6,512 bases of DNA from an uncultured Clostridia bacterium (GTDB lineage: Bacteria > Bacillota > Clostridia > Oscillospirales > CAG-272): contig CAMGCN010000060.1 of assembly GCA_946040935.1 (NCBI GenBank), forward strand, positions 1 to 6,512, written 5' to 3'. The translations under genes were made by a program, and so were the position numbers. Shown one piece after another: positions 1 to 6,025 of the stretch (position 1 is the stretch's first letter; the number at the start of each line of letters is the position of its first letter). Below the pieces are notes generated by a model that was given only the letters and a program-made list of their open reading frames with translations, made no database searches and was not told the origin of the DNA.

Positions 1-82
1 CCCATAATCACGTTTAGCCCTTTTGCCTTGGCGTGGGTGTGATAGCCCACGCCAAGGCAAAAGGGCTAAACGTGATTATGGG
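1..82. repeat. Perfect 37-bp inverted repeat (foldback) at the left edge
   Basis: Positions 1-37 are the exact reverse complement of 46-82, with an 8-base loop (TGTGATAG, 38-45). The right arm is good coding sequence of the GH42 gene that follows (it encodes the conserved GLNVIMG stretch). The left arm is the same coding sequence read backwards, and it puts a TAG (15-17) in the gene's frame. A natural gene would continue upstream here. A perfect foldback exactly at the sequence edge and inside a conserved enzyme core is most simply an artefact of amplification, library preparation or assembly. A genuine inversion junction is the alternative. Confidence 0.95.
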
Positions 83-1805
83 AACGCCTACCGCGACTAT
101 CCCCGCATGGCTTGCCAAAAAGCACCCGGACATTCTATCGGAATTTGAGAACGGATGCAAGCGCACTTTCGGCGGCCGTCACATTTATTGCTTCAACAGT
201 GAGCATATGTACGAATACTCGGAGAAGATTATCCGTGAGATGGTCTCTCACTATAAGGGAGAGAAAGCGATAGTCGCCTGGCAAACCGATAACGAGGTAG
301 GACACGAGGGAAGCGACGTTTGCTATTGCGATAAATGCAAAAAGAAATTTCAGAGCTTTTTGAATGAAAAATATAACCGGGATATTGATAAACTAAACGA
401 AACCTACGGAACGGCGTTTTGGTCGCAGGAGTACAACGGCTTTGACGAGATTCCCCTGCCTACCCAAACGATAACCACTCATAATCCGGCGCTTCGTCTC
501 GACTGGGAGAGATTCCTTAACAAGTCGATAGTTGATTTTATGGCGTTTCAGTCAAGGCTCATAAAAGAGTGCGATCCCGACGCGAAAGTTATGCATGATT
601 TTCCCGGCGGCGGACTCGATAAGCACGTTGACTATTCAAAGGTTGCGAAAATCGTTGACAAGGCGGCGTATAACAACTATCCCGTGTGGGGAGGGCAGAA
701 GGAACCTATACCTCCGCACGAAATTGCATTCGGACTTGACTATATTCGCGGACTTAAGGGTGAAAATTTCTGGATAACAGAAGCGATAATGGGAGCGCAG
801 GGACACGACGTAACGGGCTTCCTGCCGCGCCCGAATCAGGCGAAAATGTGGTCGTATCAGGCGATGGCGCACGGCTGCGATTCTCTTTTGTATTTCAGAT
901 ACCGCGGTGCGACAAAGGGAGCAGAGCAATTCTGCTACGGCATTTTAGACGCCGACAATATAAAGGGACGAAAGTTCCGTGAAGTTCAGAGCTTCTTTTC
1001 GGATATTTCAAAATATTCGGCGGCCTTTGAAAGTCCTGTGGATAACAAGGTCGCCATAGTCTATGACTATGATTCTCTCGCTTCGTTCCGTATTCAGAGA
1101 CAGAGCTTCCTGCTCGATGTTCAGACGGAAATGAAGAGATATTACAAGCCGTTTTTTAATGTTAACGTCGGCGTTGATATAATACCGGAGGACAGAGATT
1201 TTTCAGGCTACAGCATAGTTATACTCCCCCATATGATAATAACCAAACCCGAAATGGAAAATAAAGTAAAAGAGTTTGTTTCGCGAGGCGGTTCGCTTAT
1301 ATTAACTTATCGTTGCGACGTAAAGGATCCGGATAACAATATCCCGTTCGGAAAGCGCGTTCCCGTGAACTACCATGAGCTCGCAGGCCTTTACGTCACC
1401 GAAACAGAAAGTCTGCAGGAGCCCGACGCTTTTCCCGTTATCGGAGTGGGAGAATTTGAGGGGGAAAAGGGTGTCGGCGGAATATTCCGGGATATGATAG
1501 AGCCGGACGGCGCAGAAACACTCTTCCGCTACGGAGATGAGTTCTACGGCTCGTTTGCGGCGGTGACAAGAAACAAAGTCGGAGACGGTACGGTTTATTA
1601 TATCGGCTGCGGACTTGACGACAGCCTGCTTGACACATTGATTCAGACTGTGATGAAAGAGCAGGGAATATCCGTGTATCCCACTCCCGACGGAGTGGAA
1701 AAGGTAAGGCGGGGGGATATCGTTATGTATATTAACCATAACGCAGAGGAGAAAAAAGTTGAAAATATAACTCTTGCCCCCTTTGAATGTAAAATAATTA
1801 AATGA
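33..1805 (+). CDS. Beta-galactosidase, glycoside hydrolase family 42, 5'-truncated
   Basis: GH42 enzymes hydrolyse terminal beta-D-galactosides with retention, usually on short galacto-oligosaccharides inside the cell. Residue numbers here start at the GTG at 33. The conserved GTPTATIPAWL segment lies at 17-27. The acid/base is Glu88 in TDNEVG and the nucleophile is Glu250 in WITEAIMG. Cys42, Cys97, Cys99 and Cys102 reproduce the C...CxCxxC zinc site known from Thermus A4 beta-galactosidase. The barrel runs to about 325, the trimerisation (class I amidotransferase-like) domain covers about 335-530, and a small beta domain ends at 590. From memory of A4 numbering, roughly 55-65 N-terminal residues are missing. 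The GTG at 33 is therefore not the true start, and genuine sequence begins near codon 39-41 because the left arm of the foldback precedes it. PPAWL of most homologues is IPAWL here. The stop is TGA at 1803-1805. Promoter and ribosome binding site lie outside the window. Substrate range is inferred from family only; some GH42 enzymes act on arabinosides. Confidence 0.93.
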   Translation: MGVIAHAKAKGLNVIMGTPTATIPAWLAKKHPDILSEFENGCKRTFGGRHIYCFNSEHMYEYSEKIIREMVSHYKGEKAIVAWQTDNEVGHEGSDVCYCDKCKKKFQSFLNEKYNRDIDKLNETYGTAFWSQEYNGFDEIPLPTQTITTHNPALRLDWERFLNKSIVDFMAFQSRLIKECDPDAKVMHDFPGGGLDKHVDYSKVAKIVDKAAYNNYPVWGGQKEPIPPHEIAFGLDYIRGLKGENFWITEAIMGAQGHDVTGFLPRPNQAKMWSYQAMAHGCDSLLYFRYRGATKGAEQFCYGILDADNIKGRKFREVQSFFSDISKYSAAFESPVDNKVAIVYDYDSLASFRIQRQSFLLDVQTEMKRYYKPFFNVNVGVDIIPEDRDFSGYSIVILPHMIITKPEMENKVKEFVSRGGSLILTYRCDVKDPDNNIPFGKRVPVNYHELAGLYVTETESLQEPDAFPVIGVGEFEGEKGVGGIFRDMIEPDGAETLFRYGDEFYGSFAAVTRNKVGDGTVYYIGCGLDDSLLDTLIQTVMKEQGISVYPTPDGVEKVRRGDIVMYINHNAEEKKVENITLAPFECKIIK

Positions 1806-2002
1806 ACGGTACAAGCCGAACCCATAAAGGTTTGAAAGGGTCTTTTCCCACACAGCTTAGGTACAGCCACTTTAAGATTTGTGTTATTCTGTGCCCAAGC
1901 TGCCGCAGTTTTTGTTATGTGAGATTTGTGTGCCTTGTTTTTTGCCGGATTTATATGTTTTCCTTCCTGCGTGATGTAAATTATTTTGACTTATACGGCG
2001 CA

Positions 2003-2038
2003 AAAACACCCCTTGAAAGCGCTTTCAAGGGGTGTTTT
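2003..2038. terminator. Bidirectional rho-independent terminator
   Basis: A perfect palindrome centred between 2020 and 2021 has 18-bp arms (AAAACACCCCTTGAAAGC and its complement). Read rightward, the GC-rich stem ends in TTTT followed by GTATAT. Read leftward, it ends in TTTTT. It lies 7 bases after the stop of the minus-strand DUF4091 gene and about 200 bases after the GH42 stop, between convergent genes, so one element can end both transcripts. The 1806-2002 stretch before it shows no convincing gene or RNA. Confidence 0.9.
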
Positions 2039-2045
2039 GTATATG

Positions 2046-3716
2046 TCAGATTTTTGCTTTGATTGCCGTGTTGATTTTCTCTCGCAGCTCTAAAATATAG
2101 TCGGCATCTTCGGGATATTTCTTGAAAGTAATATCCTCGCCTGCCAGCCCGTCGATCAACGAGACAACATAATCTCTGCCGTAGAGACTCTCGCACAGCT
2201 TGAGAGCGCGCATGTCCTCTATGCCGTGCTTAAATACGAGATAGTGTATAGTGTCAAGAGTCGTTCCGTCTGCCGCAGGATAAACGCTGAACGCGTCGCC
2301 CGCAGGGACAAAGTAATCTCCGCTGGCGTCCTGATACGGATTTATAAGGTCGCAGGAGAATCGGTTGTAGTAGAAGTTAAAGCCCCACTGCAAAAAGCCC
2401 TTGATGTCGTATTTGTACATCTGTATGCCCATAATTCTGTTTCTTGCCGAGGGCATGGCGACGAATCTGTTTGAAACTTCGGAGGCTTCGCTGCAGCAGT
2501 AGTAGGTCCAGAGATCCGGCACCTTTGCCTCGAGGAAGGGTTCTATCGCGTGGCTGGACGGTACGGGACACATAACCGCGCCCGTCTTGTAAAACTCAAA
2601 GTTCGAGAGGGCGTCGAGAATGGTATAACCTTTAAGCACATTTTCTATTTTCGACTTTGCGGAAAGGTAGTTGTCGAGGTGGTCTATGTGCGGCTCGTCG
2701 GAAATGTGGTAGTAGCACATTTTATCAACTCCCTTTTTCTTTAAGAAGTCAAGCAGTGCTGTGAGAAATTCGTTTAAGAATTTACCGTATTCTTCTCCGC
2801 GTGCGTCGGTATCCCAGCCGAAGATTCTCTTATACTCTCCGTCAACCGTTGCCATGATTTTAGGCGCGTGGCCTGCACCCCACTGGGTGAAGAGATGGCT
2901 GATTTCTATTATTTTTACATTATATTTGAGTAAGAGGTCTATCCAACGGTCGAGTCTTGAAAAGCCGAACGAATACTTTCCGTTTGTCACGGTTACGTCA
3001 GTAAGCTGACATGTGGGGCGTTCTCCTCCGACCTTGGTGTCGAGCGGAACTGTAAAAACAGGCGTTAAAATCATGTTTATACCGCCGTCAACGGCCGCCT
3101 TTATGTAGTTTTCGATAATTTCCCAGTGGCGTTCGGAGAACATCTCGACGTTATAGTAGCTCGCGAGGCAGTCCGCATAAAACCATTGGGTGTAGTAAAG
3201 CTCCTGCTCGGGAAGGGACGCGTCAATTATCTCAAGCTCGAGAGTTGCCGACGCAAAAAGCTCGGTTCCCGTTTCGTTATAAAGCTCGATTGTTATGGGG
3301 TGCTTGCCTGCCGGGTATTTGCCGTCGGGGCGTATATCCACCCAAAGGCAACGAAGCTCGTAAAGCGCTATAATCGCCGAGTTTTCATATCTTAAGGGAG
3401 TAAGCAGGTCGGGATAAAGACCGGGGGTCTTTTTTAGGTAATTGTCGTCTCCGCATCCTTTTGCAACGGGCATGGAAACATTTACCTGCTCAACATTGCG
3501 AAGCGTAATGCAATCGGCGATGTCGGATACTACCTTGACCTTGGAAATAAGTTTGGTATAAACGGCGGGATCTGTCTCTTTCATAAGAAGCTGGACTGAA
3601 AGGTGCTCGTTTTTGAGCATGGAAATTTTCTTCAGCTCCTTTTTGTCCTGATATCTTTCGTCGGAAAAGCATTTTTCAAGCGACGAAATAAACTTGCATT
3701 TTAACGTGTCTCTCAC
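2046..3716 (-). CDS. DUF4091 / GH123-like glycoside hydrolase
   Basis: This 556-residue protein has the layout of DUF4091 proteins related to GH123, whose characterised members are beta-N-acetylgalactosaminidases using substrate-assisted catalysis. An N-terminal beta-sandwich-like part (about 1-165) precedes a TIM-barrel-like part (about 170-460), and the DUF4091 C-terminal region (about 440-550) contains FLQWGFNFYYNR and a DTIHYLVFKHGIEDMRALK stretch. The key motif is YYHISDEPH at 335-343. Asp340-Glu341 match the GH123 catalytic Asp-Glu pair; in the Bacteroides enzyme the pair is, from memory, near 344-345. There is no signal peptide, so a cytoplasmic enzyme on imported oligosaccharides is likely. 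The start is GTG at 3714-3716, supported by AGGAG 7 bases upstream. It lies 21 bases downstream of the SLH gene, with no terminator between, and ends just before a strong terminator, so it is the last gene of that operon. Family placement is fairly sure. Activity on GalNAc is inferred, and other hexosaminides are possible. Confidence 0.85.
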   Translation of the reverse strand: MRDTLKCKFISSLEKCFSDERYQDKKELKKISMLKNEHLSVQLLMKETDPAVYTKLISKVKVVSDIADCITLRNVEQVNVSMPVAKGCGDDNYLKKTPGLYPDLLTPLRYENSAIIALYELRCLWVDIRPDGKYPAGKHPITIELYNETGTELFASATLELEIIDASLPEQELYYTQWFYADCLASYYNVEMFSERHWEIIENYIKAAVDGGINMILTPVFTVPLDTKVGGERPTCQLTDVTVTNGKYSFGFSRLDRWIDLLLKYNVKIIEISHLFTQWGAGHAPKIMATVDGEYKRIFGWDTDARGEEYGKFLNEFLTALLDFLKKKGVDKMCYYHISDEPHIDHLDNYLSAKSKIENVLKGYTILDALSNFEFYKTGAVMCPVPSSHAIEPFLEAKVPDLWTYYCCSEASEVSNRFVAMPSARNRIMGIQMYKYDIKGFLQWGFNFYYNRFSCDLINPYQDASGDYFVPAGDAFSVYPAADGTTLDTIHYLVFKHGIEDMRALKLCESLYGRDYVVSLIDGLAGEDITFKKYPEDADYILELREKINTAIKAKI

Positions 3717-3723
3717 TGTGATT

Positions 3724-3728
3724 CTCCT
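3724..3728 (-). promoter_or_regulatory. Ribosome binding site of the DUF4091 gene
   Basis: On the minus strand this reads AGGAG, 7 bases before the GTG at 3716. It decides the start, since no ATG lies at a suitable distance. It sits in the 21-base gap after the SLH gene stop, consistent with translation from a shared mRNA. Confidence 0.85.
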
Positions 3729-3737
3729 GTTTGTTTA

Positions 3738-4706
3738 TTAATAATGCCAGGACGCACCGCTTAAGAGATATTTTCTCGTAAAGGTAATGACATTATTCTC
3801 TATTACATATCCTTTTTCTAATTTAACTCCGTTGAGAAAGACTGACGTGCTGTCGGTAATGGTCTTGCCGGCAGAAGCGGTCACTTTTACGGTGACCATG
3901 TAGTTTTCCGTATATACGAAGTGATCGGTCATGGGCCGTGTGTACTCTGCTTCCCATACGGTGTCTACCGTGTAAGAGCCTGTTTCATATGTAGGCGCCG
4001 CCATGGCCGGTATAACGGGAGTTCCCGGATCTTCTTCGGGCGGCTCCTCGAGGCTGATATTTATTACGGTAAGCTCACCGCTTGCTATCTGTGTAATCTT
4101 TTTAATAACAACTGCGACCTGTGCACGGGTGGAAAGACCGGTCGGCTCAAACTTTGTGCCCATACCGTTTATAACGCCTGCCTTTTGAAGGGCTGTTACC
4201 GCGTCCGCCGCATAACCGGCGATATCTTCCTGATCGTCAAAAGGTACTGCCTCTCTTATCTGTTCTGCCGAAAGTCCGGCGTAAGAAAGATACCTCTTTG
4301 TTATTACGCACATATCCTGTCTCGATATAGGAGCGTCAGGAGCAAAGGTGGTTTTGGATGTGCCGAAAACTATGCCGTTTGCGGCCGCCCACTTTACATA
4401 TCCCGAGTACCACTCTCCGACGGGAACATCGGTGAATACCGTAGGCTCGTTCTTTTCATTGGGTGCGCCGTTCAACCGTCCGAGAACCGTGACGAACATA
4501 GCGCGCGTCATGTTTACGTTGACGCCGAATACATCATCTGCCATGCCGAGCAAAAGGTTTCTCTCGGCAACGAAGCTGATAGGCTCATAATACCATTCTC
4601 CTTCTTCAACATCCTTGAACGGGTTATTCCATTCTTCGCCCGAAACGGAAATGCCGATAGAGAAAATCATAACTATGCTGAGAAATGTGCAAAGAAATCT
4701 TTTCAT
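3738..4706 (-). CDS. Exported protein with three SLH domains and a C-terminal beta domain
   Basis: This 322-residue protein begins with a clear Sec signal peptide: basic MKR, a hydrophobic core at about 4-20, and likely cleavage near residue 23 (VSG/EE). Three SLH repeats follow, at about 29-75, 91-138 and 155-205. They carry the usual FxDV..gEWY openings and TRAE-like motifs: MTRAM (66-70), ISRQD (127-131) and STRAQ (192-196). In the family these bind pyruvylated secondary cell-wall polysaccharide and anchor the protein non-covalently. A proline- and acid-rich linker (about 218-236) leads to a C-terminal domain (about 237-316) with a Trp, then YMVTVKVTASAGK, VFLNGVKLE and NNVITFTRKY. This resembles the small Ig-like repeats common in clostridial surface proteins; its ligand is unknown. 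SLH domains at the N-terminus are normal. The cargo is unusually small, so it may be a stand-alone binding or structural protein rather than an enzyme. The start is ATG with AAGGAGGG 7 bases upstream. It is the first gene of an operon with the DUF4091 enzyme. Confidence 0.93.
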   Translation of the reverse strand: MKRFLCTFLSIVMIFSIGISVSGEEWNNPFKDVEEGEWYYEPISFVAERNLLLGMADDVFGVNVNMTRAMFVTVLGRLNGAPNEKNEPTVFTDVPVGEWYSGYVKWAAANGIVFGTSKTTFAPDAPISRQDMCVITKRYLSYAGLSAEQIREAVPFDDQEDIAGYAADAVTALQKAGVINGMGTKFEPTGLSTRAQVAVVIKKITQIASGELTVINISLEEPPEEDPGTPVIPAMAAPTYETGSYTVDTVWEAEYTRPMTDHFVYTENYMVTVKVTASAGKTITDSTSVFLNGVKLEKGYVIENNVITFTRKYLLSGASWHY

Positions 4707-4713
4707 ATTCTTG

Positions 4714-4721
4714 CCCTCCTT
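4714..4721 (-). promoter_or_regulatory. Strong ribosome binding site of the SLH gene
   Basis: On the minus strand this reads AAGGAGGG, a near-perfect match to the 16S rRNA 3' end, 7 bases before the ATG at 4706. It fixes the start and predicts high translation. Confidence 0.92.
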
Positions 4722-4733
4722 GAATTCTATTAT

Positions 4734-4762
4734 ATTTTACAATAAAAAATAATTAAAATCAA
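4734..4762 (-). promoter_or_regulatory. Candidate promoter of the SLH-DUF4091 operon
   Basis: On the minus strand a -35-like TTGATT (4757-4762) is followed after 17 bases by a -10-like TAAAAT (4734-4739). Transcription would start near 4727 and give a leader of about 20 bases reaching the AAGGAGGG site. A second, better -10 hexamer, TATAAT (4729-4734), overlaps but lacks a good -35 at the right distance. The region is very AT-rich, so chance matches are likely. It points away from the NUDIX promoter, with only 7 bases between the two -35 boxes. Confidence 0.55.
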
Positions 4763-4769
4763 TAGCTGC

Positions 4770-4798
4770 TTGACTTATATAAAGCAAATATCTATAAT
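4770..4798 (+). promoter_or_regulatory. Consensus sigma-A type promoter of the NUDIX gene
   Basis: TTGACT (4770-4775), a 17-base spacer and a perfect TATAAT (4793-4798) make a near-ideal housekeeping promoter. Transcription would start at about 4805, some 30 bases before the chosen GTG at 4835. Confidence 0.85.
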
Positions 4799-4818
4799 AA
4801 TTTACGGAAATATTTAAC

Positions 4819-4824
4819 GGAAGG
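4819..4824 (+). promoter_or_regulatory. Ribosome binding site deciding the NUDIX start
   Basis: GGAAGG ends only 1 base before the in-frame GTG at 4826, too close for initiation, but 10 bases before the next in-frame GTG at 4835. The downstream GTG is therefore preferred. Confidence 0.6.
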
Positions 4825-4834
4825 CGTGATAGGC

Positions 4835-5410
4835 GTGAATATTATAAAGCAGACAGACAATAAATTTCTTAATATGTACAGGGCGAGGGTTAAAAAGAAA
4901 AGCGGAAAAGAGTCGGACTATTTTTTTGCAAGCCGTATTCAGGATGAAAACTCGCTTATTGCAGTCACCCACGAGGATAAGGCGGCAGGGGTGGATATCG
5001 TCGCTTTTGCAGGCGATAAGGTGGTGCTCGTAAAGCAGTACCGCGTGCCGATAGACGGCTATATATATGAGTGCCCTGCGGGACTGTGCGAGGAGGGAGA
5101 GGACGCTGTTTCCGCCGCGATTCGTGAAATGAAAGAGGAGACGGGGCTTGACTTTACTCCTTATGATATGCCGAATGGATGGCAGAGACCCTTTTACACC
5201 TCGGTCGGAATGTGCGACGAGGCCTGCTCTACAATCTTCGGCAGTGCGTGCGGAGAGATCTCTCTTGAAAATTTAGAGGACGGCGAGCGCCTTGAGGTGG
5301 TTTTGTGCGACAGGGAAGAGGCGAGCCGAATACTCTCGTGCGAGAGGGTTTCCATAAGGTGCGCGCATGTTCTTATGCGGTTTGTGAAAGAGGGACCTTT
5401 CCGCCCGTGA
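4835..5410 (+). CDS. NUDIX hydrolase, ADP-ribose pyrophosphatase-like
   Basis: NUDIX enzymes of this type hydrolyse nucleoside diphosphate derivatives, typically ADP-ribose to AMP and ribose 5-phosphate, with Mg2+ in the cytoplasm. Numbering from the GTG at 4835 gives 191 residues. The full NUDIX box GX5EX7REUXEEXGU is present at about 83-105, including the metal-binding REMKEE. It is preceded by VLVKQYRVP and YECPAG, which are typical of ADP-ribose pyrophosphatases. About 18 residues after the box comes FYTSVGMCDE, where ADP-ribose enzymes usually have SPG; here the Pro is Val, so the substrate may differ. The start at 4826 (three residues longer) is possible but poorly spaced from its ribosome binding site. 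A consensus promoter lies just upstream and the gene is probably transcribed alone. Its last codons and TGA stop lie inside the first copy of an 84-bp direct repeat, so the C-terminal Phe-Arg-Pro may come from the repeat. Confidence 0.92.
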   Translation: MNIIKQTDNKFLNMYRARVKKKSGKESDYFFASRIQDENSLIAVTHEDKAAGVDIVAFAGDKVVLVKQYRVPIDGYIYECPAGLCEEGEDAVSAAIREMKEETGLDFTPYDMPNGWQRPFYTSVGMCDEACSTIFGSACGEISLENLEDGERLEVVLCDREEASRILSCERVSIRCAHVLMRFVKEGPFRP

Positions 5411-5588
5411 CGGCATATTTGCATGAGAATACGATAAATGTTTAGACAAACTCAACGGCTCACCTGTGTAAAGGGAGGCGGCAAAAAAAGCGTGACGTGA
5501 AATATCCGCTCGTGACGGCATATTTGCATGAGAATACGATAAATGTTTAGACAAATTCAACGCCTCACCTGTGTAAAGGGAGGCGGCA
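5400..5588 (+). repeat. Two 84-bp direct repeats, 105 bp apart
   Basis: Copy 1 (5400-5483) and copy 2 (5505-5588) differ at only three positions by eye (5405/5510, and two near 5447-5458 and their partners). Each contains GCATATTTGCATGAGAATAC and ends in GTGTAAAGGGAGGCGGCA. Weaker similarity continues past both copies: 5490-5497 resembles 5598-5605, with an unrelated piece between. The heptamer CGTGACG recurs at 5406, 5491, 5511 and 5599 and marks unit borders. Copy 1 includes the last 11 bases of the NUDIX gene. I see no convincing coding sequence in 5411-5616. Confidence 0.93.
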
Positions 5589-5615
5589 CGGCGTATGCCG
5601 TGACGGAGGGATTGT
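5568..5615 (+). repeat. Left inverted flank of the DUF559 cassette
   Basis: This element is an imperfect reverse complement of 5961-6004. The gene-proximal 15 bases match at 14 positions, and the distal CTCCCTTTACACA part matches over 13. Between them lies a variable hairpin, here CACGGC-GTAT-GCCGTG (5587-5602). The gene-proximal end contributes the GGAGGG ribosome binding site. Its distal half overlaps copy 2 of the direct repeat. Confidence 0.8.
5605..5610 (+). promoter_or_regulatory. Ribosome binding site of the DUF559 gene, inside the repeat
   Basis: GGAGGG lies 6 bases before the ATG at 5617 and decides the start. It is part of the left inverted flank, so the repeat supplies the translation signal. 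No convincing promoter was found between 5411 and 5604. Confidence 0.82.
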
Positions 5616-5616
5616 A

Positions 5617-5985
5617 ATGCAGATAAAACACAATAAAGATATAGTCCCGAACGCAAAGATATTACGAAAGAACATGACAAAAGAGGAAAGACATCTTTGG
5701 TATGATTTTCTGCGTACCTATCCGGTACGATTTTTACGTCAAAAAGTACTTGGCAAGTATATTGCCGATTTTTACTGCGCCCAAGCAAAACTTGTAATCG
5801 AGCTTGACGGATCCGTTCATTATACCGAGGAAGGAAAGAAGTACGACGGTGAACGCACGGCGTTTCTTGCAGACTACGGATTGACTGTTATCAGAATACC
5901 AAACACAGAGATACACAAAAACTTCCGGGGCGTATGCGAATATATAGACCGCAGAGTAAAACAATCCCTCAGTCAGCTTCGCTGA
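5617..5985 (+). CDS. DUF559 domain protein, Vsr-like endonuclease fold
   Basis: This 122-residue protein is essentially one DUF559 domain, a family assigned to the PD-(D/E)xK / very-short-patch-repair endonuclease fold. Visible family motifs are RKNMTKEERHLWYDFLR (17-33), FLRQKVLGKYIADFYC (39-54), the core LVIELDGSVHY (59-69), and a later GLTVIRIPNTEI (88-99). Likely active-site residues are Asp51, Glu62, Asp64 and His68, with Gln42 and Arg93 also conserved in the family as I know it. It is probably a DNA nicking or cleaving enzyme. Its biological role is not established for stand-alone clostridial members, and it is not a clear Vsr protein. The ATG follows GGAGGG by 6 bases. Its final codons (SLSQLR) and TGA stop lie in the right inverted flank, so both gene edges are made of repeat sequence. 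Complete, with no frameshift. A homing-like or mobile role is inference. Confidence 0.9.
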   Translation: MQIKHNKDIVPNAKILRKNMTKEERHLWYDFLRTYPVRFLRQKVLGKYIADFYCAQAKLVIELDGSVHYTEEGKKYDGERTAFLADYGLTVIRIPNTEIHKNFRGVCEYIDRRVKQSLSQLR

Positions 5986-6008
5986 CAGCTCCCTTTACAC
6001 AAGGGAGC
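5961..6008 (+). repeat. Right inverted flank of the DUF559 cassette, double hairpin
   Basis: Two perfect hairpins lie in tandem: GTCAGC-TTC-GCTGAC (5972-5986) and GCTCCCTT-TACAC-AAGGGAGC (5988-6008). The whole is an imperfect inverted copy of 5568-5615. The gene's last six codons and stop are inside it. Neither hairpin is followed by a T-run, so it is not a typical terminator. I recognise the sequence style as an interspersed repeat frequent in gut Clostridia genomes, from memory and unverified. Confidence 0.85.
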
Positions 6009-6025
6009 CGAAGGAGAGAGCAAAC

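Noticed and set aside
1302..1853. Minus-strand open frame opposite the 3' end of GH42
   Set aside because: It is antisense to well-conserved GH42 sequence, has no ribosome binding site and its composition is not protein-like.
1818..1855. Possible early terminator hairpin for GH42 (ACCC...GGGT, then CTTTT)
   Set aside because: Only a 4-bp stem with a loop of about 14 bases. The palindrome at 2003-2038 is far stronger.
1802..2062. Small plus-strand ORF after GH42
   Set aside because: It runs through the terminator palindrome, has no ribosome binding site, and encodes a Phe/Cys-rich chain of low plausibility.
3921..4745. Long plus-strand open frame of 274 codons opposite the SLH gene
   Set aside because: It is antisense to a protein with a clear signal peptide and three SLH repeats. 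Its translation is Cys/Tyr/Arg-rich and unlike any family I know.
5961..6008. Rho-independent terminator for the DUF559 gene
   Set aside because: The hairpins are strong, but no T-run follows on either strand, and the same structure recurs as a repeat upstream.
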